The translations under genes were made by a program, and so were the position numbers. A stretch of 64,000 bases of DNA from Pseudomonas neuropathica (lineage in GTDB: Bacteria; Pseudomonadota; Gammaproteobacteria; Pseudomonadales; Pseudomonadaceae): positions 124,001 through 188,000 of the forward strand of contig NZ_JACOPX010000006.1 of assembly GCF_015461835.1 (NCBI RefSeq), written 5' to 3'. This document shows, one piece after another, positions 9,901-18,172 of the stretch. The notes below the pieces were generated by a model, which did not search any database, was not told the DNA's origin, and saw only the letters and a list, made by a program, of their open reading frames with translations. Numbering within the stretch: the first letter of the stretch is position 1; each line of letters starts with the position of its first letter.

Positions 9901-12900
9901 GGTTGCTGGTGCGGATGGTCGCCACATCGCTGGCATCGCCCAGCCCGTAAATGGCCGGCGTGACCAGCACCAGGTTTTGCAGTTTGCTTTGGCCGGTCTG
10001 CGGATCGAGCGTATCGAGGCTGACGCTGCCGTAGAAGTTGAACGCATCGCGGGTGGTCAGGTTCAAGGTTTCCAGCGCTGGTGCGCCGTACTGCGTTTCA
10101 CCGCGCAGCAAACGGTCAAGCACGTTCTGGTTCAGGGTCAGCCCGGCCGGTACGCGACTGCCTGCCGCCGCCAGCGCCTCGGCACTGCCGGCATTCACCG
10201 AACCGACCGACAGCGCCAGGTGCCGCGTGCCGAATCGCACTGCTTCACCGAGTTCGAATTGATTGTCCGTGGCCGCAGTGATGCTGCCGTTGGAATACAG
10301 CAGCGCCGGATTGCTGCAAGCTGCGCTGGCGCACGTGCCGATTCGAATGCTGCCCGCGCCGCTCGTGCCACGGCCCAAGTCTGGTGCCAACACGTTTGTC
10401 CAGCCGTTGGACACGACCAACAGGCTGGATGCGCCCGGCTGGTAGAGGTAGCCGGCCGTTGAATCGTAGGCCACGTTGCCACGCCCAAGCGTGTTGATCC
10501 CGGCACCCGCCTCGACCGTGATACCGCCCGTGCTCAAGGTAGTGCGCAGCAAGACTTCCGGCGCAGAAAGGACGGCCCCCTCACGTAACACGATATTGGA
10601 GGTGCTGCCGAGGAAGCTGATGATATTGCCTGACGTGTTGTACACGACATCGGGCATTGCACCGAGGGTCAAACGCCCGGCGTTGAGGTTATTCAGCGTG
10701 TCGGCGTACAACGACACACCACCGGCGTGCGCGGTCGGCGCCTGCCCGGCGCCGAGGATTTCCAGGTCACTGCCGGCATAACCTCCGCGCACCACCGCCG
10801 TCCCGATCAACCCACCCTCGGCGGCGTTGAACAGCGCGCGCCCGTTGAACTGCAAAGCAATGTCTTGCTGACCACCGGTACTCAAACGCAGATCCAGGGT
10901 CTTGCCGTCCATCGGTGCCAATGCACGGGGCACCCCGCGCCTGGCGGCATCATTGCGGATGAATTCGGTAAGCCCGGTTTCGTTGTACTGCGAGTAACGC
11001 CGCAGCACATCCGCCGACGTCAAGATGACCTGACTGGCCAGGCTGTCGCGCAGGCCGGTATTGGCAATCGACATCTGCCCGCTGCCGGTCCACGAACCAT
11101 TGCGCAGTTGCAGCGCCGCCGTCGGCGCAGCCGGTGTTGCCTGCCCGTTGACTTCGATCCGGAACGCCCCCGGCAACAAGGCAAAGGTGGATGGCATCAG
11201 CGTGTAAGTTCCCGCCGCCAGCCCCGGAACACCGGCGCCAATGGTGATTTGCTGGCCCACGCGCGGATCGACCGCGCCCGCTTCCGCCAGCATCGGCGCA
11301 TAACGGTTCTGATTGCCCGGCACGATGGCGTAGACCGGGTTGCTGGTCAGCCCCGGCAAGCTGAAAGTGCCGTCGGTGGCATTGCGCACCAGCGGATTGA
11401 AACGCGCATCGGTAGAACCGCCGCGTCCGGAGATGAAACCAGCGCCGCGAAGATCGCCCCCACCGGACAGATCGATCAGCGCACCGCTCTGCACATCAAT
11501 GTATTGCCCACCGATGGCCACACCGTTTTTTTCGCCAGTGATGCCGTTCAACACCACCGACTTGCCGTTGTAGAGATAATCGATGCCGTCAGTCGTGCCG
11601 CCGTAGGGCATCACCAGACCGGCGCCGCTCACCGACGTTGTACTGCCAGCAAGCAGACGTACCTCGCGGCTGGTGGTCAGCAAATCGTCGCCCAGGACAA
11701 TCTTGCCCAGCGGGGCCCGCACAACACCGCCCTGCTCGATGTACGCAGCGGAAAAGCTCAGATTGCCGAACGCCGAGTACGGCACCTCTGCCGGCGCCGC
11801 GCCGTGGCCGCTGATGCGCAGGGTGTGGTCGGATACCGCAACGGCGCCCTGATAACCGACCCGCACTTCAGCCTGGACGCCAGTGCCCGGATAGATCTGC
11901 GCAGCACCGAGATTCAAGTCACCCGGCGTCCACAGCCGGGTTTTCTCGGCACCATCGTTTGGCGCGAGGAAACGCAGGTCGCCGCGGCTGTCGAGAGACA
12001 CCACACCGAACGCCCGGCGGCTGTACTCAACAGCCGGGGCATTGAGTTGCAGAATCGAACCCTGCGTGCCGACGGAAAGGCCATTACCCACGTCCAGCAA
12101 GTCTGCCGACGCATTGAATGTCGCGTCCGACAGTTGAGTGGTCGGGTTATTGGTCAACCGCGGCCGGATCCTGTTGACGCCCGCGAAGTAGCTGCCCACA
12201 CCGGACAAACGTAAATACGGAGCGCTCAAGTCGACACGTGTCGTGTCCCTGGACGTTTCGGCCAGCGACAACGCCCCGGCGTACAGATTGAGGCTCTGGT
12301 TCATGTGCAGATTGACGTCGCCGTCAAACGACAGCAGGCCGTTGCTCAACAGGCTCAGGTTATCGAAACCGCCCGCCATCAAGCCGTCGGCACTCAGACG
12401 TGCCTGGCCATAGCGCAAGCCTTCGGCGCCCTCGCCCGGACGCAGATCCTGCGCGAGCGACTTATCACCCGCACCCTGGGCGATGATGAGTTCCCTCGGC
12501 GCCCGCACCGCATTGCTTGCCGAATCAACGTAAAGCGGCGTCTCCAGGGCGATGTCAAGACGACCGCCGGCAGCGCCGACACCGCCCGCCGCCGCACGCA
12601 AGTTGCCATCGAGGAACAGGCCGTTGTAGGAACCCAGGCTAATGCGCCCGCCATCCGTCGCGACTCGGGTTGGCCCCTGCCCGGCGATATCCACAATGGC
12701 CTCGGTGCCAGAGGCATCAAGCCGAGCGCCGGGACGCACAATCACGTAGGCATCGGCAGCCGTGGCCGTCGCCAGTGTCGAATCGAGTTCGCCGCCGATG
12801 ATGATGCTGCCGCCCTTGCCGACCTGCCCGTAAGTGCGACCCAGGTTATCGAGCGCGGTGTTGGCGCGACCGGCGACATCCAGCACCGCCTGCTCGCCGA

Positions 12901-15900
12901 TCCAGATGGAACGGTTATGCGCATTCGGATCGGCCAACTGAATCGACGTTTCCGGTTTGATCGAGCCGAACTGCTGCTGACGAATATCAACCGTGCCGCC
13001 CCAGGCATTGAGCTCACCTTCAACCGTGATCTGCCCGGCACCACGCAACTTGATGCTCTGCCCCGGATCGACGCTGATGCGCGAACCGCGGCCAAGCGTC
13101 AACGGACTGTTGGCCGCGTCGATCAGATCGATCAGGCTGGCCCCGCCCTGCAAAGTCAGGCTGGCACCGGCGCGTTGGGTCAACACACCCTTGATCGGGT
13201 TTTCCTGGAACAGCGTCGGCGCCCACAGCTCCAGTGCCGATTGCGGCTCAACACTGCTGACCTGATTGGGCGCGGCATCGGCAAAGCGGTACACCGGCAT
13301 GCTCACATCAATCGCCGTGCCTTCGGCAACGTCGAGCCCGCTCAGGCCAATCAGGTTGTAAGCAGAGAAGCCCTTGCTGAACAGGTCGGCGGACAACTGC
13401 AGGGTGTTGTCGGCCAGCACCTTGTCGGTCTGCCCGATGAGTATCTTGTTGGCCTGCACGGTCAGGGTCCCGCCCCCCGTGACACCGAAGCCGCGTAACT
13501 CGCCATCGAGATTCAAATGGGTCTTGCCCGGTGCGCTAATGGCGCTGGATTCCAGCGTCACATCACCGCCCTTGCCGCCCCGGGTCTTGCCGTTGGGGAG
13601 CATCGCGCCGCCAGAGGAAACATCAAGCAGGCTACCCACGCCAATATCGATATCGCCACTGCTACGGATCGACAGCAGACCACCGTTGAGATACGCCAGA
13701 CTCGCGCCATCGTCCGGGTTGGTGCGCAGGTTGCTCCACACACCTCGGGTATCCAGCCGCACGCCTTCTGCCACGACAACGTGTGTCGACTTGCCGGATT
13801 TCGCCGTGATTTGGGTATCGGTGGCTGTAGAGCCGTTGAACTGATTGAGCACGTTACCCAGCCGCAAACTGCCACCGCGTGCAGTCAGGTCGGCGCCAAC
13901 TTGCACATCTGGGGCATACAAGGTGATGTCGCCTCCGGCATCGACCGTGAGCGCGCCATCAACAGCGATTTGATCCTTCGCCGCCACCTTGAGCGCGCCG
14001 AGACGGAAGCCATTGAGCTGATCGTTATCAAGATACAACGTGCCCTTGCGCGTATCGGACACTGCACCGAGCAGATCCAGATCATTGCCGGCGACCGGAC
14101 GCTCGCCGCCAATCTGCACCTGATCAAGCAGCGGATTGAGCGTGTAGAGCAATCCACTCGCCGCCGCTACATAGGCCGGGTCATAGCTGCCGACAATCAG
14201 TTGAGCGCGACGCGCCAGCGCCGTCTGGCTTTGTTCGTAGCCATCAAGCAGCGGTTTTGGCGCCTGATTCTGCCGCTCGCCCTGATACACCTCGCCAATC
14301 ATCTGCCCCTCGAGCGCGGCGTTGGCGGTGGCGATCACCAGTTGCCCGGCATCGCGACCCACGGTGTACCCCGATTCGACACGCGAGCGCGGAGCAATCA
14401 GCGGATTGTAGAAGTAGCTCGTCTGGCCCCAGCGTTCGCTGCTGTCTTCATAACCTTTATAGAGGCCGGTGTAGAGCAGATCGCCCGGCGCCCTGGAGAC
14501 TTCATACAATTTACCGTCGGCGCCACGCAGCCAGCTCTGGCGAATCTCGCCGCTCTGCACATCGAGGGTGCCGCCGGACAGGTTGATCAGCGAACCCTTT
14601 TCAGTGACCACATCGTTGCCGGCAAAACTCACCGTGCCACCCTGCGCCATCCACTCGCCAACGCTGTGGCCTTGCGTGCCGAGATAACCGCCGACTTCGA
14701 GCAAACCACCCGCCGTGTACCAGCGATCGGTGGCATAGCCGTTGGTGCCGGCGGGCACGTAAACCAGCTCACGCACATCGACCCAGATGTCATTGCTGTT
14801 GAGCGCGCCCTTCTCACGGTTGACCGAGGCATCGCGCTGCTCGTTGCCTTGCACATTGATCTTGATGTTGTTGTTTTCCATCGCCACTTTGACGCCAAGG
14901 GCACCGGACACATCGATCATCGCGCCGTCGCGCACAAGGCTGCGGCGCTGCGCGCTGACCGCGACCTGACCGCCCGTGGCCAAGGTGATCGAGCCGCTCT
15001 GGAACTCGACGCTGCCACCACTCTGGATGTCGATGCGCGACTGATCACCACGAACCCGGTTGTTCGCGCTGACGGCGGTCAGGGCCGCGTCGCGCTGGCT
15101 GTCGAGGGCGGTGAGATCACTGCTGTCAAGCATGATTGCCGTGGCACTGCCCTGCCCCAGCGTGACGCTGCCGTTGCTGTCGGTGTTTGAGTTGGTCAGG
15201 TGAATCGTGCCGCGCGTCGCCACTGACGTGCTGGCGAGCAATACACCGTTCTGCACCACTTCGTGGCCGGTCAGGGTGATGTCGCCGGTGGCGGACTGAA
15301 TCAACCCGTTGTTGGTGACTTTACCCGCCACAGCCCCGGCTTTAAAGCCTGGGATGACTTCATTGCCGAACGTGGTGGACAGCGCATTGCCTTCAGTGCC
15401 CGAACCTTTGCGGATGTAGAAACGGTCACCGGCCGCGAGCACGGTCTGGCCCTTGATGGTGTTGATGCTGCCGTCGTTCTGCACTTCGTTGCCGAGCAGC
15501 AAGGCATAGCCGCCCGCATCGGTGGACGCCGCCGGTTTGTGCGTCGCGATGGAGGCGCCACGCTCCACCAGCACCTTGCCAGCAGCGTCGGTAAAGGTCG
15601 GCTGAGTGCCGGTACTGTCGAAGTACAGCCCACGATCACGGAACTGGATATCGGTGATATTCGCTGCCGCTGCCACCAGGTTGCGCACGTTGACCTGACT
15701 GCTGCCGCTGAACACGATGCCGTTGCGGTTGATCAGCATCACCGTGCCGTCACCCTTGATCTGGCCCTGGATCTGACTGGCCCGTGCGCTCGGGTCGTTG
15801 ACACGGTTGAGCACCGCCCAGTTCGCTTGCTGGGCGAACTCGACCGTGGTGTTGCGCCCGACGTTGAAGGTTTCCCAATTGAGGATCGCCTTGTCGGCCG

Positions 15901-16396
15901 TCTGCTCGATCTTCACCGTGGTCTTGCCGTCGGCCTGCGTCTGTTGCGGCCCCTTGGCGTTCTGCCAACCTTGCGCGAGGCTGTTATCAACCTTCAAACC
16001 GCCCTCGCCCAGACCGTCCGGGACAAACTGCACCGAACCCAGCGCCGCAGCACGTCCGGCCGCCTGCGCCGCCTGCTGCGCGGCAATCGCAGCAACCGTG
16101 TTGTTCAAGGTCTGGATCGAACGCTGCAACTGCTGATTGGCCTTCTGTTGTTGCGCCAATGGCGGCGTCATCCCCGGCAAACCACCGACGCTCGGTCGTG
16201 CTGCCGCAGCTTGTTGCGCGGCGCCCTTGGCGGCGAACCAACCCGAACTGAACGCCGTCTGTGCGTGCGCACTGCCCGCCACCAGACACAACGCCACCGC
16301 TTGCGCCAACGGCTTGAGCAGCCACAGCGCCGGGGCTACGGCATCACGCTTGAAGGACTGAACGTTGGTACGACGACGGGATGGGCGAGCGAGCAT
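3902..16396 (-). CDS. pdtA: PdtA-like giant two-partner-secretion exoprotein (filamentous haemagglutinin family)
   Basis: A 4164-residue TpsA exoprotein. After a long signal region (MLARPSRRRTNVQSF...LCLVAGSAHAQ) comes a TPS secretion domain at about residues 100-330, with ILNWETFNVGRNTTVEF and LINRNGIVFSGSSQVNV, recognised by an outer-membrane TpsB pore. The remainder is a long glycine/asparagine-rich beta-helix, with a region near the C-terminus resembling the DUF3739 family (GTEQAIFARQVYFAELRAGG). Size and its place beside lapA and hxc genes match P. aeruginosa PdtA, a surface protein made under phosphate depletion. The start at 16396 has AGGAT before it; the frame opens further upstream to GTG 16513 without a better ribosome site. 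No TpsB gene is in the window. A duplicated cysteine-bearing segment lies mid-protein (about 7150-7365). Confidence 0.9.
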   Translation of the reverse strand: MLARPSRRRTNVQSFKRDAVAPALWLLKPLAQAVALCLVAGSAHAQTAFSSGWFAAKGAAQQAAAARPSVGGLPGMTPPLAQQQKANQQLQRSIQTLNNTVAAIAAQQAAQAAGRAAALGSVQFVPDGLGEGGLKVDNSLAQGWQNAKGPQQTQADGKTTVKIEQTADKAILNWETFNVGRNTTVEFAQQANWAVLNRVNDPSARASQIQGQIKGDGTVMLINRNGIVFSGSSQVNVRNLVAAAANITDIQFRDRGLYFDSTGTQPTFTDAAGKVLVERGASIATHKPAASTDAGGYALLLGNEVQNDGSINTIKGQTVLAAGDRFYIRKGSGTEGNALSTTFGNEVIPGFKAGAVAGKVTNNGLIQSATGDITLTGHEVVQNGVLLASTSVATRGTIHLTNSNTDSNGSVTLGQGSATAIMLDSSDLTALDSQRDAALTAVSANNRVRGDQSRIDIQSGGSVEFQSGSITLATGGQVAVSAQRRSLVRDGAMIDVSGALGVKVAMENNNIKINVQGNEQRDASVNREKGALNSNDIWVDVRELVYVPAGTNGYATDRWYTAGGLLEVGGYLGTQGHSVGEWMAQGGTVSFAGNDVVTEKGSLINLSGGTLDVQSGEIRQSWLRGADGKLYEVSRAPGDLLYTGLYKGYEDSSERWGQTSYFYNPLIAPRSRVESGYTVGRDAGQLVIATANAALEGQMIGEVYQGERQNQAPKPLLDGYEQSQTALARRAQLIVGSYDPAYVAAASGLLYTLNPLLDQVQIGGERPVAGNDLDLLGAVSDTRKGTLYLDNDQLNGFRLGALKVAAKDQIAVDGALTVDAGGDITLYAPDVQVGADLTARGGSLRLGNVLNQFNGSTATDTQITAKSGKSTHVVVAEGVRLDTRGVWSNLRTNPDDGASLAYLNGGLLSIRSSGDIDIGVGSLLDVSSGGAMLPNGKTRGGKGGDVTLESSAISAPGKTHLNLDGELRGFGVTGGGTLTVQANKILIGQTDKVLADNTLQLSADLFSKGFSAYNLIGLSGLDVAEGTAIDVSMPVYRFADAAPNQVSSVEPQSALELWAPTLFQENPIKGVLTQRAGASLTLQGGASLIDLIDAANSPLTLGRGSRISVDPGQSIKLRGAGQITVEGELNAWGGTVDIRQQQFGSIKPETSIQLADPNAHNRSIWIGEQAVLDVAGRANTALDNLGRTYGQVGKGGSIIIGGELDSTLATATAADAYVIVRPGARLDASGTEAIVDIAGQGPTRVATDGGRISLGSYNGLFLDGNLRAAAGGVGAAGGRLDIALETPLYVDSASNAVRAPRELIIAQGAGDKSLAQDLRPGEGAEGLRYGQARLSADGLMAGGFDNLSLLSNGLLSFDGDVNLHMNQSLNLYAGALSLAETSRDTTRVDLSAPYLRLSGVGSYFAGVNRIRPRLTNNPTTQLSDATFNASADLLDVGNGLSVGTQGSILQLNAPAVEYSRRAFGVVSLDSRGDLRFLAPNDGAEKTRLWTPGDLNLGAAQIYPGTGVQAEVRVGYQGAVAVSDHTLRISGHGAAPAEVPYSAFGNLSFSAAYIEQGGVVRAPLGKIVLGDDLLTTSREVRLLAGSTTSVSGAGLVMPYGGTTDGIDYLYNGKSVVLNGITGEKNGVAIGGQYIDVQSGALIDLSGGGDLRGAGFISGRGGSTDARFNPLVRNATDGTFSLPGLTSNPVYAIVPGNQNRYAPMLAEAGAVDPRVGQQITIGAGVPGLAAGTYTLMPSTFALLPGAFRIEVNGQATPAAPTAALQLRNGSWTGSGQMSIANTGLRDSLASQVILTSADVLRRYSQYNETGLTEFIRNDAARRGVPRALAPMDGKTLDLRLSTGGQQDIALQFNGRALFNAAEGGLIGTAVVRGGYAGSDLEILGAGQAPTAHAGGVSLYADTLNNLNAGRLTLGAMPDVVYNTSGNIISFLGSTSNIVLREGAVLSAPEVLLRTTLSTGGITVEAGAGINTLGRGNVAYDSTAGYLYQPGASSLLVVSNGWTNVLAPDLGRGTSGAGSIRIGTCASAACSNPALLYSNGSITAATDNQFELGEAVRFGTRHLALSVGSVNAGSAEALAAAGSRVPAGLTLNQNVLDRLLRGETQYGAPALETLNLTTRDAFNFYGSVSLDTLDPQTGQSKLQNLVLVTPAIYGLGDASDVATIRTSNLIWNGATQTPGSVITGGAGTGSGTLDIQAQRIELGYGPMPQASGLDQNNRLALGFANVNLTASERITANHKGSLAVYQQQGAYDPLKGYNYSGGNLNLRTPLLTGEAASVSLLKAGNSLTLSGGAASGVADALGAELNLEARNIALNSRITLASGKLTVKSEGDLTLGNAAVLDLAGRTLPFNDVSKYSWGGDVSLYSANGNIQQAAGSRIDLSAKNNQAGTLSAIALADAAGMVDLQGQILGSSSGYYDAGGTLVPYKAGGVDIRAQRLGGDASEQFAALNQRLNAGQVFGSRSLQLKQGNLVIGDGLKASEVNVSVDNGSLTVAGLIDASGERVGSIRLSAKNGLTLAGNSVLDAHGRVLRVDSYGKIIDAPNRATIELDSGDGVLTLASGARIDLRHGTDAVPGILAGQNDALLRGTLELNAPRLGSNDIAIDASGALTIQGARSIGLNGVRRYSDARDGTDQAVTGRPYQVIDKAMLERIHGDSDTFINAALGNTDLLQRKLAGLNNAAYADAFHLRPGVEIASKTADGDLVVEGDLDLSGYRYASLNPHTRLNPSVYGSGEAGSLVIRAGGNLDIYGSINDGFAPPPETQDDAGWKLIAGVQPFGGDLIVPGTGVSLAEGTQFPIGATLNYDVTIQGAVLASGTLLPTQAVLGEAYTFSAGTVLAGAIHDQSGNLLYAAGTLLGDSVTLPAQTRLGAGIRLNKATALQAMNWPKGVPLPGVYDADLTSVSGVKLSGELALLRGSLIPSMTDVKLAEGTSVIELRPFNGTQQGKNWAVARMLPSGSASWSMRAVAGADLLAADSRAVKPVTADGNLRLADSHYGVTLTQSAGQLVWAADNPYDLPAYYPVPDDQLEVCDQVPGLCVPMARWVWAPGLGQPDYEPVPDDYLVLCEIYPEMCIGNNPGKTAKAHTQMFSVLRTGTGDLDLMAAGNLSMDSPFGVYTAGTQSANVDPLYNQQRGHLSDNNSVLGTAGADYEKWVNGGSDSLYQAWYPQLGGNLTINAGGAVSGDSVGTKAQSAAGGFREQVASVAVGNWLWRQGTGNPDVPTAWWINFGSYASRLMPTGDANTEPYLVGFTGFGTLGGGNISLRAGSDAGMLRPLGDAGNYPRSQGLIVAVGSTGRVASDGSVQMTGGGDMDIRIGGALNPSLQARAGENGTRTPTHDLQGALINLRGAAQLSAGALGGIDLQYGAGYQFNDPRETRAFDPFTSTTSTASGGLVLIPGDSGMSLNTRGDLVLGGAADAGRMILQNATPVFNAGGEIQQGGLLSGFSLWTDHTAIDLFSAGGNLTPSTQLGEFSGSNALITGRNTSPTDGRFVYPSILRAVAGQGSIYAGPSASYTGLSNFPLAGYSLLLAPSAAGQLELLAGDSIYAGGYAINQSGASPLAIATPFNPAFNRYVTSRDSKPAATNYSRDGIVSVGNDRYPLFAFGPDSYSELSNVQGPARFYALTGDLVGVRSGETLNFATSKRTWYESAGPVWMSAGRDIVASGTNLGQPTLAPNDLSNIADNITSTGNLFVHNDPRDVSRVSAGRDILYSSFDIAGPGTLEVNAGRNILMEDRASITSIGSLVAGDQRPGASVVLQAGTGAQGLDYSRFIARYLNPQNVASAQTSLGAQPGKVVKTYLDELQSWLTLGYGFSGNAEQAQAFYAALPGTEQAIFARQVYFAELRAGGLEYNDVDGPRQGSYMRGRNAIAALFPSTDVAGNPIRYDGDITMYGGAGVKTLFGGDIQMLTPGGGQVFGIEGAAPPSTAGIITQGSGNIQLYSQGSILLGQSRIMTTFGGSILGWSAEGDINAGRGSKTTVVYTPPKRVYDTWGNVTLSPSVPSTGAGIATLNPIAEVAPGDIDLIAPLGTIDAGEAGIRVSGNVNIAALTVVNAANISVQGKATGVPVVSAVNTGAITSASSAASSATQAAEDVARQQQAASRQNQASVFTVQVLSFGNEQLAPSRDGASRAPAPGYNSNSPVQVLGAGALDEQAKQQLTEEERGQLTL

Positions 16397-16543
16397 CACT
16401 ACGAGATCCTTTTTGATTGCCACACTTTGGTTGCCACGCAAGGCCGCAGGCGTGCAAAAACCTGCTGTTACGACATAGGCAGTTGGCGAGGGGCACGACC
16501 GAACGGATGTCACACAAACTTCATGTTCGGGGTGTATTCGAGC

Positions 16544-16579
16544 AAAAAAAATGGCGGCAACCCGAAGGTTGCCGCCATT
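16544..16579 (-). terminator. Rho-independent terminator after lapA-like gene
   Basis: On the minus strand, AATGGCGGCAAC-CTTCGG-GTTGCCGCCATT is followed by a run of T. It is a perfect 12-bp stem. It separates lapA from pdtA, so pdtA needs its own promoter in 16397-16543. Confidence 0.93.
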
Positions 16580-16599
16580 TCGATTACGCCAGCTTGAGC

Positions 16600-17706
16600 T
16601 TAAGGACGACCGATAGCGTTGCAGACGCTAGCGTTGTTGATGTCCAGGTTGTAGCCCGAAGTGTTGGTGATGAAGCTCGCGGTTACAGCGTTTTTCCAGG
16701 CGTTAGGCACAGCGACAAACTTGTGAGCCTGAGTCGCAGCGTTGTTGCCAGGGATGCTGTAGTGAGTGGTCAGGAAGGCTTTGACGTCTGCGGCCACAGC
16801 TGCATCCTTGTAGCACTGGCCGAAGATGAAGTTGGTGTAGGCAGCCAGTTTGTAGCCCGAAGCCGGGTTAGCCACTACTGGCGACCAGTTGGCCGGGTTG
16901 GTAGCCGCTGCTTGAGTCGCAGGCGCGGAAACCGATGACAGGGCCAGGGTCACGTTGAGCGACGTTGGCTGAACACCGTTGACGCGGGCAACCACAGCGT
17001 TGCTGGTAGCGTCAACACCGTCCGGACCAACATAACCGATGGAACCGTCAACCGCGTTCACGGCAGTGGCGACTTCAGAAGTGTTGGCGACGCCGACCCA
17101 ATTCGAAGGCAGAGCGATACCGCCGATACGGGCGCTGGTGAAGGTAGAGTTGGTGTTGAACTGAGTCGGGCAGACCGAGTTCAGGTGACGGGTCAGGATT
17201 TCCGAAGTGCCGCTGGAAACGTTGCGGTAAACCACGCGGATGGCGGTGGTGTCAGCAGTGCCCAGCAGCGCGCCCCAAGTGGTTTTCTGGCCGGAGAACA
17301 CTTCGCACAATTGCGCGCTGGTCAGGTTCAGAGCAGTCTGGCCGGCTTTTTTGTAAGGGATGGCAACCGAAGTGGCTACCGAAGGCAGTTGGATCAGCGG
17401 GCCGTACGAAGCACCGAATTCGGTGGTGTAGGTGCTGAGTTCCGAAGCGCTGAGGATCGAGTCGCTACCGGCGAAGTGCACGGTGCCGGTGGTGCCGAAG
17501 CCAGCCGGGTTGTTCTTCAGGAAAGCAGTCTTGCCACCGCCGCTACCGATGGCAGCGTAGGAGAAGTTGGCTGGCAGGATGCTGTCGGCAGAGCCTTTGT
17601 ACAGAGCGGCAGGCAGCGTTGCACCACCACCGGTAACGGCCATGGCTTGAGCGGAGGCCAGAGCGGCGACGGTCAGGGAAGCTGCGATCAGAGTGCGCTT
17701 GAACAT
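16600..17706 (-). CDS. lapA: DING/LapA-type PstS-like protein (candidate Hxc substrate)
   Basis: A 368-residue exported protein: signal peptide MFKRTLIAASLTVAALASAQAMA, then VTGGGATLPAALYKG, the equivalent of the DINGGGATLP start of DING proteins. Other DING/PstS hallmarks are IGSGGGKTAFL, VHFAGSDSILSASELSTY and LIQLPSVATSVAIPYKKAG, which form the phosphate-binding cleft of the family. In P. aeruginosa the protein at this place, LapA, is a phosphate-regulated alkaline phosphatase exported by the Hxc type II system. Whether this one hydrolyses or only binds phosphate cannot be decided from sequence. GGAG lies 8 bases before ATG 17706; a TTG at 17724 gives a longer frame but no ribosome site. 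A terminator follows. The symbol is by position and family, not the unrelated adhesin LapA. Confidence 0.85.
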   Translation of the reverse strand: MFKRTLIAASLTVAALASAQAMAVTGGGATLPAALYKGSADSILPANFSYAAIGSGGGKTAFLKNNPAGFGTTGTVHFAGSDSILSASELSTYTTEFGASYGPLIQLPSVATSVAIPYKKAGQTALNLTSAQLCEVFSGQKTTWGALLGTADTTAIRVVYRNVSSGTSEILTRHLNSVCPTQFNTNSTFTSARIGGIALPSNWVGVANTSEVATAVNAVDGSIGYVGPDGVDATSNAVVARVNGVQPTSLNVTLALSSVSAPATQAAATNPANWSPVVANPASGYKLAAYTNFIFGQCYKDAAVAADVKAFLTTHYSIPGNNAATQAHKFVAVPNAWKNAVTASFITNTSGYNLDINNASVCNAIGRP

Positions 17707-17758
17707 GAAGAATCTCCTTTTCAACTAGGTTGTGAACACAGGTTTTCGGGTGACTTGC

Positions 17759-17776
17759 ATGACACTGGGAGGACTC
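17759..17776 (-). promoter_or_regulatory. Possible PHO box upstream of lapA-like gene
   Basis: On the minus strand GAGTCCT-CCCA-GTGTCAT matches 10 of 14 positions of the PhoB direct-repeat pattern CTGTCAT-N4-CTGTCAT, 53 bp before the ATG. A second 10/14 match, TTTTCCT-TTAT-CTGTCAC, lies at 17837-17854. A match of this quality can arise by chance; support comes mainly from the known phosphate control of this locus in P. aeruginosa. Confidence 0.25.
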
Positions 17777-18068
17777 ACCGGGGCCCTCGCTAGCGTTGGC
17801 CTTGGTTAAGTCGCACTGAGAAATTCGCAGTTTCCGGTGACAGATAAAGGAAAAAACCTCGGGAGCTGAACGGTGTTTTCAGAGGGATTTTCTCGGGTGT
17901 TTGTCGCCTGCTGCGCAGTGTCTGGATCGCGGGTTTGGCTGAATCGGGCTGGAGGCGTTGGCGGGTGGTTGCAGATGACAGAAAGGAGAACCCGAGGATG
18001 GTTCTTTTGAGGGTCGGGTGATGGTCGAATGCGGTGTAAAAGTTTTACAGATTCTTTGCCTGAGCTGA

Positions 18069-18141
18069 CCTCATCGCGAGCAGGCTCACTCCTACAGAGG
18101 AACGCATTTCAAATGTAGGAGTGAGCCTGCTCGCGATGAGG
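18069..18141. repeat. REP palindrome pair (GAGCAGGCTCACTCC type)
   Basis: Two perfectly inverted arms of about 27 bp containing CGCGAGCAGGCTCACTCCTA flank a 19-bp spacer, between the lapA-like gene and the 3' end of hxcS. The same arms occur at 40248-40344 and 49809-49888. This is a typical Pseudomonas intergenic REP doublet. Confidence 0.9.
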
Positions 18142-18172
18142 CCCGACCAGACACCCACAAAACAGCAGACAT

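Noticed and set aside
16498..16520. TGTCAC-like repeat before pdtA resembling a PHO box
   Set aside because: The match is on the strand opposite to pdtA, and only about half of the second repeat fits.
3914..16597. Many plus-strand frames of up to 557 residues opposite pdtA
   Set aside because: Arginine/histidine-rich antisense readings of the repetitive exoprotein, with no family features.
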